Source: Lingula anatina | Lineage: Eukaryota > Brachiopoda > Lingulata > Lingulida > Lingulidae | Direction of reading: 5' to 3' | Assembly (NCBI RefSeq): GCF_001039355.2 | Contig: NW_019773514.1 | Coordinates: 999,175-1,063,174 of the forward strand | Length of the DNA stretch: 64,000 bases | In this document: positions 62,441-64,000 of the stretch, in pieces | How positions within the stretch are numbered: position 1 is the stretch's first letter | How the letters are laid out: every line of letters begins with the position of its first letter | The notes under the pieces: model-generated | What the model saw: the letters and a program-made list of their open reading frames with translations, nothing else | Database searches by the model: none | Told to the model about the DNA's origin: nothing | Position numbers and translations under genes: made by a program

Positions 62441-63797
62441 CTCAGACTCAATTCTTAGGCATGTTAACAGTTTCATTATTTAATTAATAAGATACGTAAA
62501 ATGTTTGTTTGACATTTCCTGCATCTTTACAACATTGTTAGTTGATTGTGTAAAAATGATGTTAAACTTGTTATCGTGTATTGTGTAATAAAGTTTCAAA
62601 TATGGAAATAAACTCATATCATTGCAGTTTGTCAGATTCAATCATTCACTATGTTCAGAATCTCATAATGGAAGAAATCGGACATTTAACACTGCTCTAT
62701 TGATATTTTTCCCATCTCATTTCTTAGTTGATCATATAAAAATGGCAGTAAACTGTTAATTTTGTTTTATGTTAAAAATTGTTGAAAATGGAAAAAAAAA
62801 GATTTCAGAACAGTGCTGTCTTGCTAACATTTTGGCATTTTCAAGTTTTGACTTTGAAGTTCTATGGGCCTGAAGACCTTTGCTAGTCACATTTTCTGAA
62901 TATCCATGATACTAATATTTTATTATTAAAAATTGATGGTCATTATGCTGTTAAACATTATGTGATATTGCATCAAAATTTGAAAAAAAACCTATTTTGG
63001 GACTGATGCCAAGATGACCATTTAAGAAACACCATGTCACTTACTGTTCTCATTCTTACAGGAAAGAAACATGGGACTAAAATACAGCTTCAGTAGGCAA
63101 TGCAGTCTGTTTGGTAATTCTTTCTGCAAGTTAAACAGTTTTTTTGTGAAAATTTAATTTTTCACATATTGGCATTTTCAAGGTGTGACTTTGAAGTTCA
63201 ATGGCTTGAAGATCCATGCTAGTCACATTTTCTGAAAATCCATGATACGTATATTTTATTATTAAAAATTGACGGTCATTATGCTGTTAACCATTATGTA
63301 ATATTGCATCAGAATAGAAGAAAACACAATTTTGGGTACTGCTGCCATGATGACCATTATGGGAAAACCATATTACTTTTGATTGTCAAACTTTCAAAAA
63401 AGAAATACAGGACTAAAATGCAGCCTGAGTTGGAAAAGCAGTCTAATTGACTTCTTTTTCTGGAAGTTATACATTTTCAAAGTGTGAACTTGAACTCCCA
63501 TGGGCCTGAAGCCTTATGCTTGTTACACATTTTACCTACATTGGTATTACCTGTTGAGCATAATTACAATTTGATGTTGAATTTGCAGTTTAACATAATG
63601 TACTTTTGCATCAGAATTGACAGTAGCCTATTTTGTGCATAGTTATTTCCTGCTTTTTGTCTGTACATTTGACAGCTTTGCTGCCTTGTTTTTTTCTTGA
63701 ATTAGATACTGATATAGATATTCATGGACAGGAAAACATGTGGCAAGTGTACTGTAAATAGGTCATGAATATTGTAATAACAGTGAAGAGAATTTTT

Positions 63798-64000
63798 ATG
63801 TACAGACACAGATGTGTCTGTACATATTGCCATCACCTGCGTCTGTCGTCGCCGATGGCGATGCCGATGCCGATGCCGATGCCGGCGCCGTGCACTTTCC
63901 TTGTAAACACGATAAGTGGAGGGCAGTTTTACTTTTTGGCTTTATATTTACAGAGCTGATGAATATTCATAAAACGCAGGTCAAGTTCGAAAATCAGCAT
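63798..64000. repeat. Composite repeat unit B, copy 2, running off the window
   Basis: A perfect palindrome (63798-63810 pairs with 63813-63825, ATGTACAGACACA), then the same CATCACCTGCGTCTGTCGTC and a GATGCC hexamer run at about 63860-63885, then GTGCACTTTCC and ATGAATATTCATAAAACGCA. The hexamer differs from copy 1 while both flanks are conserved. Confidence 0.88.

Larger units (their letters stand above)
61497..63400. repeat. Dispersed ~370-bp repeat unit (A), three degenerate copies
   Basis: Copies at about 61497-61860, 62688-63050 and 63168-63400 (partial) share the order CATTTTCAAG, GTGACTTTGAAGTT, CTAGTCACATTTTCTGAA, TCCATGATAC, TTTTATTATTAAAAATTGA, GGTCATTATGCTGTTAA and GATGACCATT. 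All are in direct orientation. An N at 61496 precedes the first copy. Confidence 0.9.
57359..64000 (+). other. CaMKII intron 3, continues beyond the window
   Basis: At least 6.6 kb. I searched for an exon encoding the family's next block (VRLHDS) and found none, so the fourth coding exon lies outside. From 57359 to 59651 nothing is recognised. The remainder holds the inverted-repeat element, a TTTA run and the composite tandem repeats listed separately. Confidence 0.75.

Noticed and set aside
61850-62483. Open frames of 61-90 aa on the + strand in the repeat field
   Set aside because: They follow the 160-bp tandem unit, vary with its phase and resemble no protein.
1-64000. CRISPR arrays, prokaryotic operons, viral genes, rRNA or tRNA genes
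   Set aside because: No regularly spaced palindromic repeats, no ribosome-binding-site/operon pattern and no recognisable viral or structural RNA sequence. A faint tRNA cannot be excluded by eye.

Overview
The window is nuclear DNA of an animal. It is AT-rich, with five protein genes split into about 60 exons by GT-AG introns, many simple repeats and small inverted-repeat transposon remnants. All five proteins are conserved across bilaterians, and two introns carry the signals of the minor (U12) spliceosome, which fits a slowly evolving invertebrate, probably marine. I cannot name the phylum. There is no sign of a bacterial, viral or CRISPR component.

Layout, left to right: (1) + strand, 312-8445, the 3' part of a Rab11-FIP3/4-type Rab11 effector ending in its Rab-binding helix. 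(2) 8446-14790, its long 3' region and an intergenic stretch leading to a promoter-like zone. (3) + strand, 14791-39670, a complete lethal giant larvae (LLGL) polarity gene with at least 24 constitutive coding exons, a 5.9-kb U12-type second intron, an unusual acidic Pro/Glu and Thr-rich tail and two apparent alternative C-termini. (4) - strand, 47168-41628, a complete C17orf75/Njmu-R1 gene (WDR11-complex subunit), 12 exons, 409 aa, with an AT-AC U12-type intron. (5) + strand, 47687-53160, a complete MEIOB gene (meiotic ssDNA-binding OB-fold protein), 13 exons, 500 aa, head-to-head with gene 4. (6) + strand from 53683, the first three coding exons of CaMKII, whose next intron fills the rest of the window and is rich in repeats.

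The genes do not form a pathway. Three concern membrane traffic or cell polarity (Rab11-FIP, LLGL, C17orf75), one is meiotic and one is a signalling kinase. RAB11FIP4 and C17orf75 also lie near each other on human 17q, so part of this linkage may be ancestral. Mobile sequences include a TTAA-flanked MITE, two members of a GATCGATC-containing MITE family, a 243-bp element with perfect 13-bp ends, a ~650-bp inverted-repeat element carrying a nested palindrome, and a composite tandem repeat at the right edge. Exon boundaries were set by hand from splice signals, phase continuity and family alignment from memory, without transcripts. I found no undescribed gene system; the minor-spliceosome introns, the LLGL tail and the repeat families are the most notable items.
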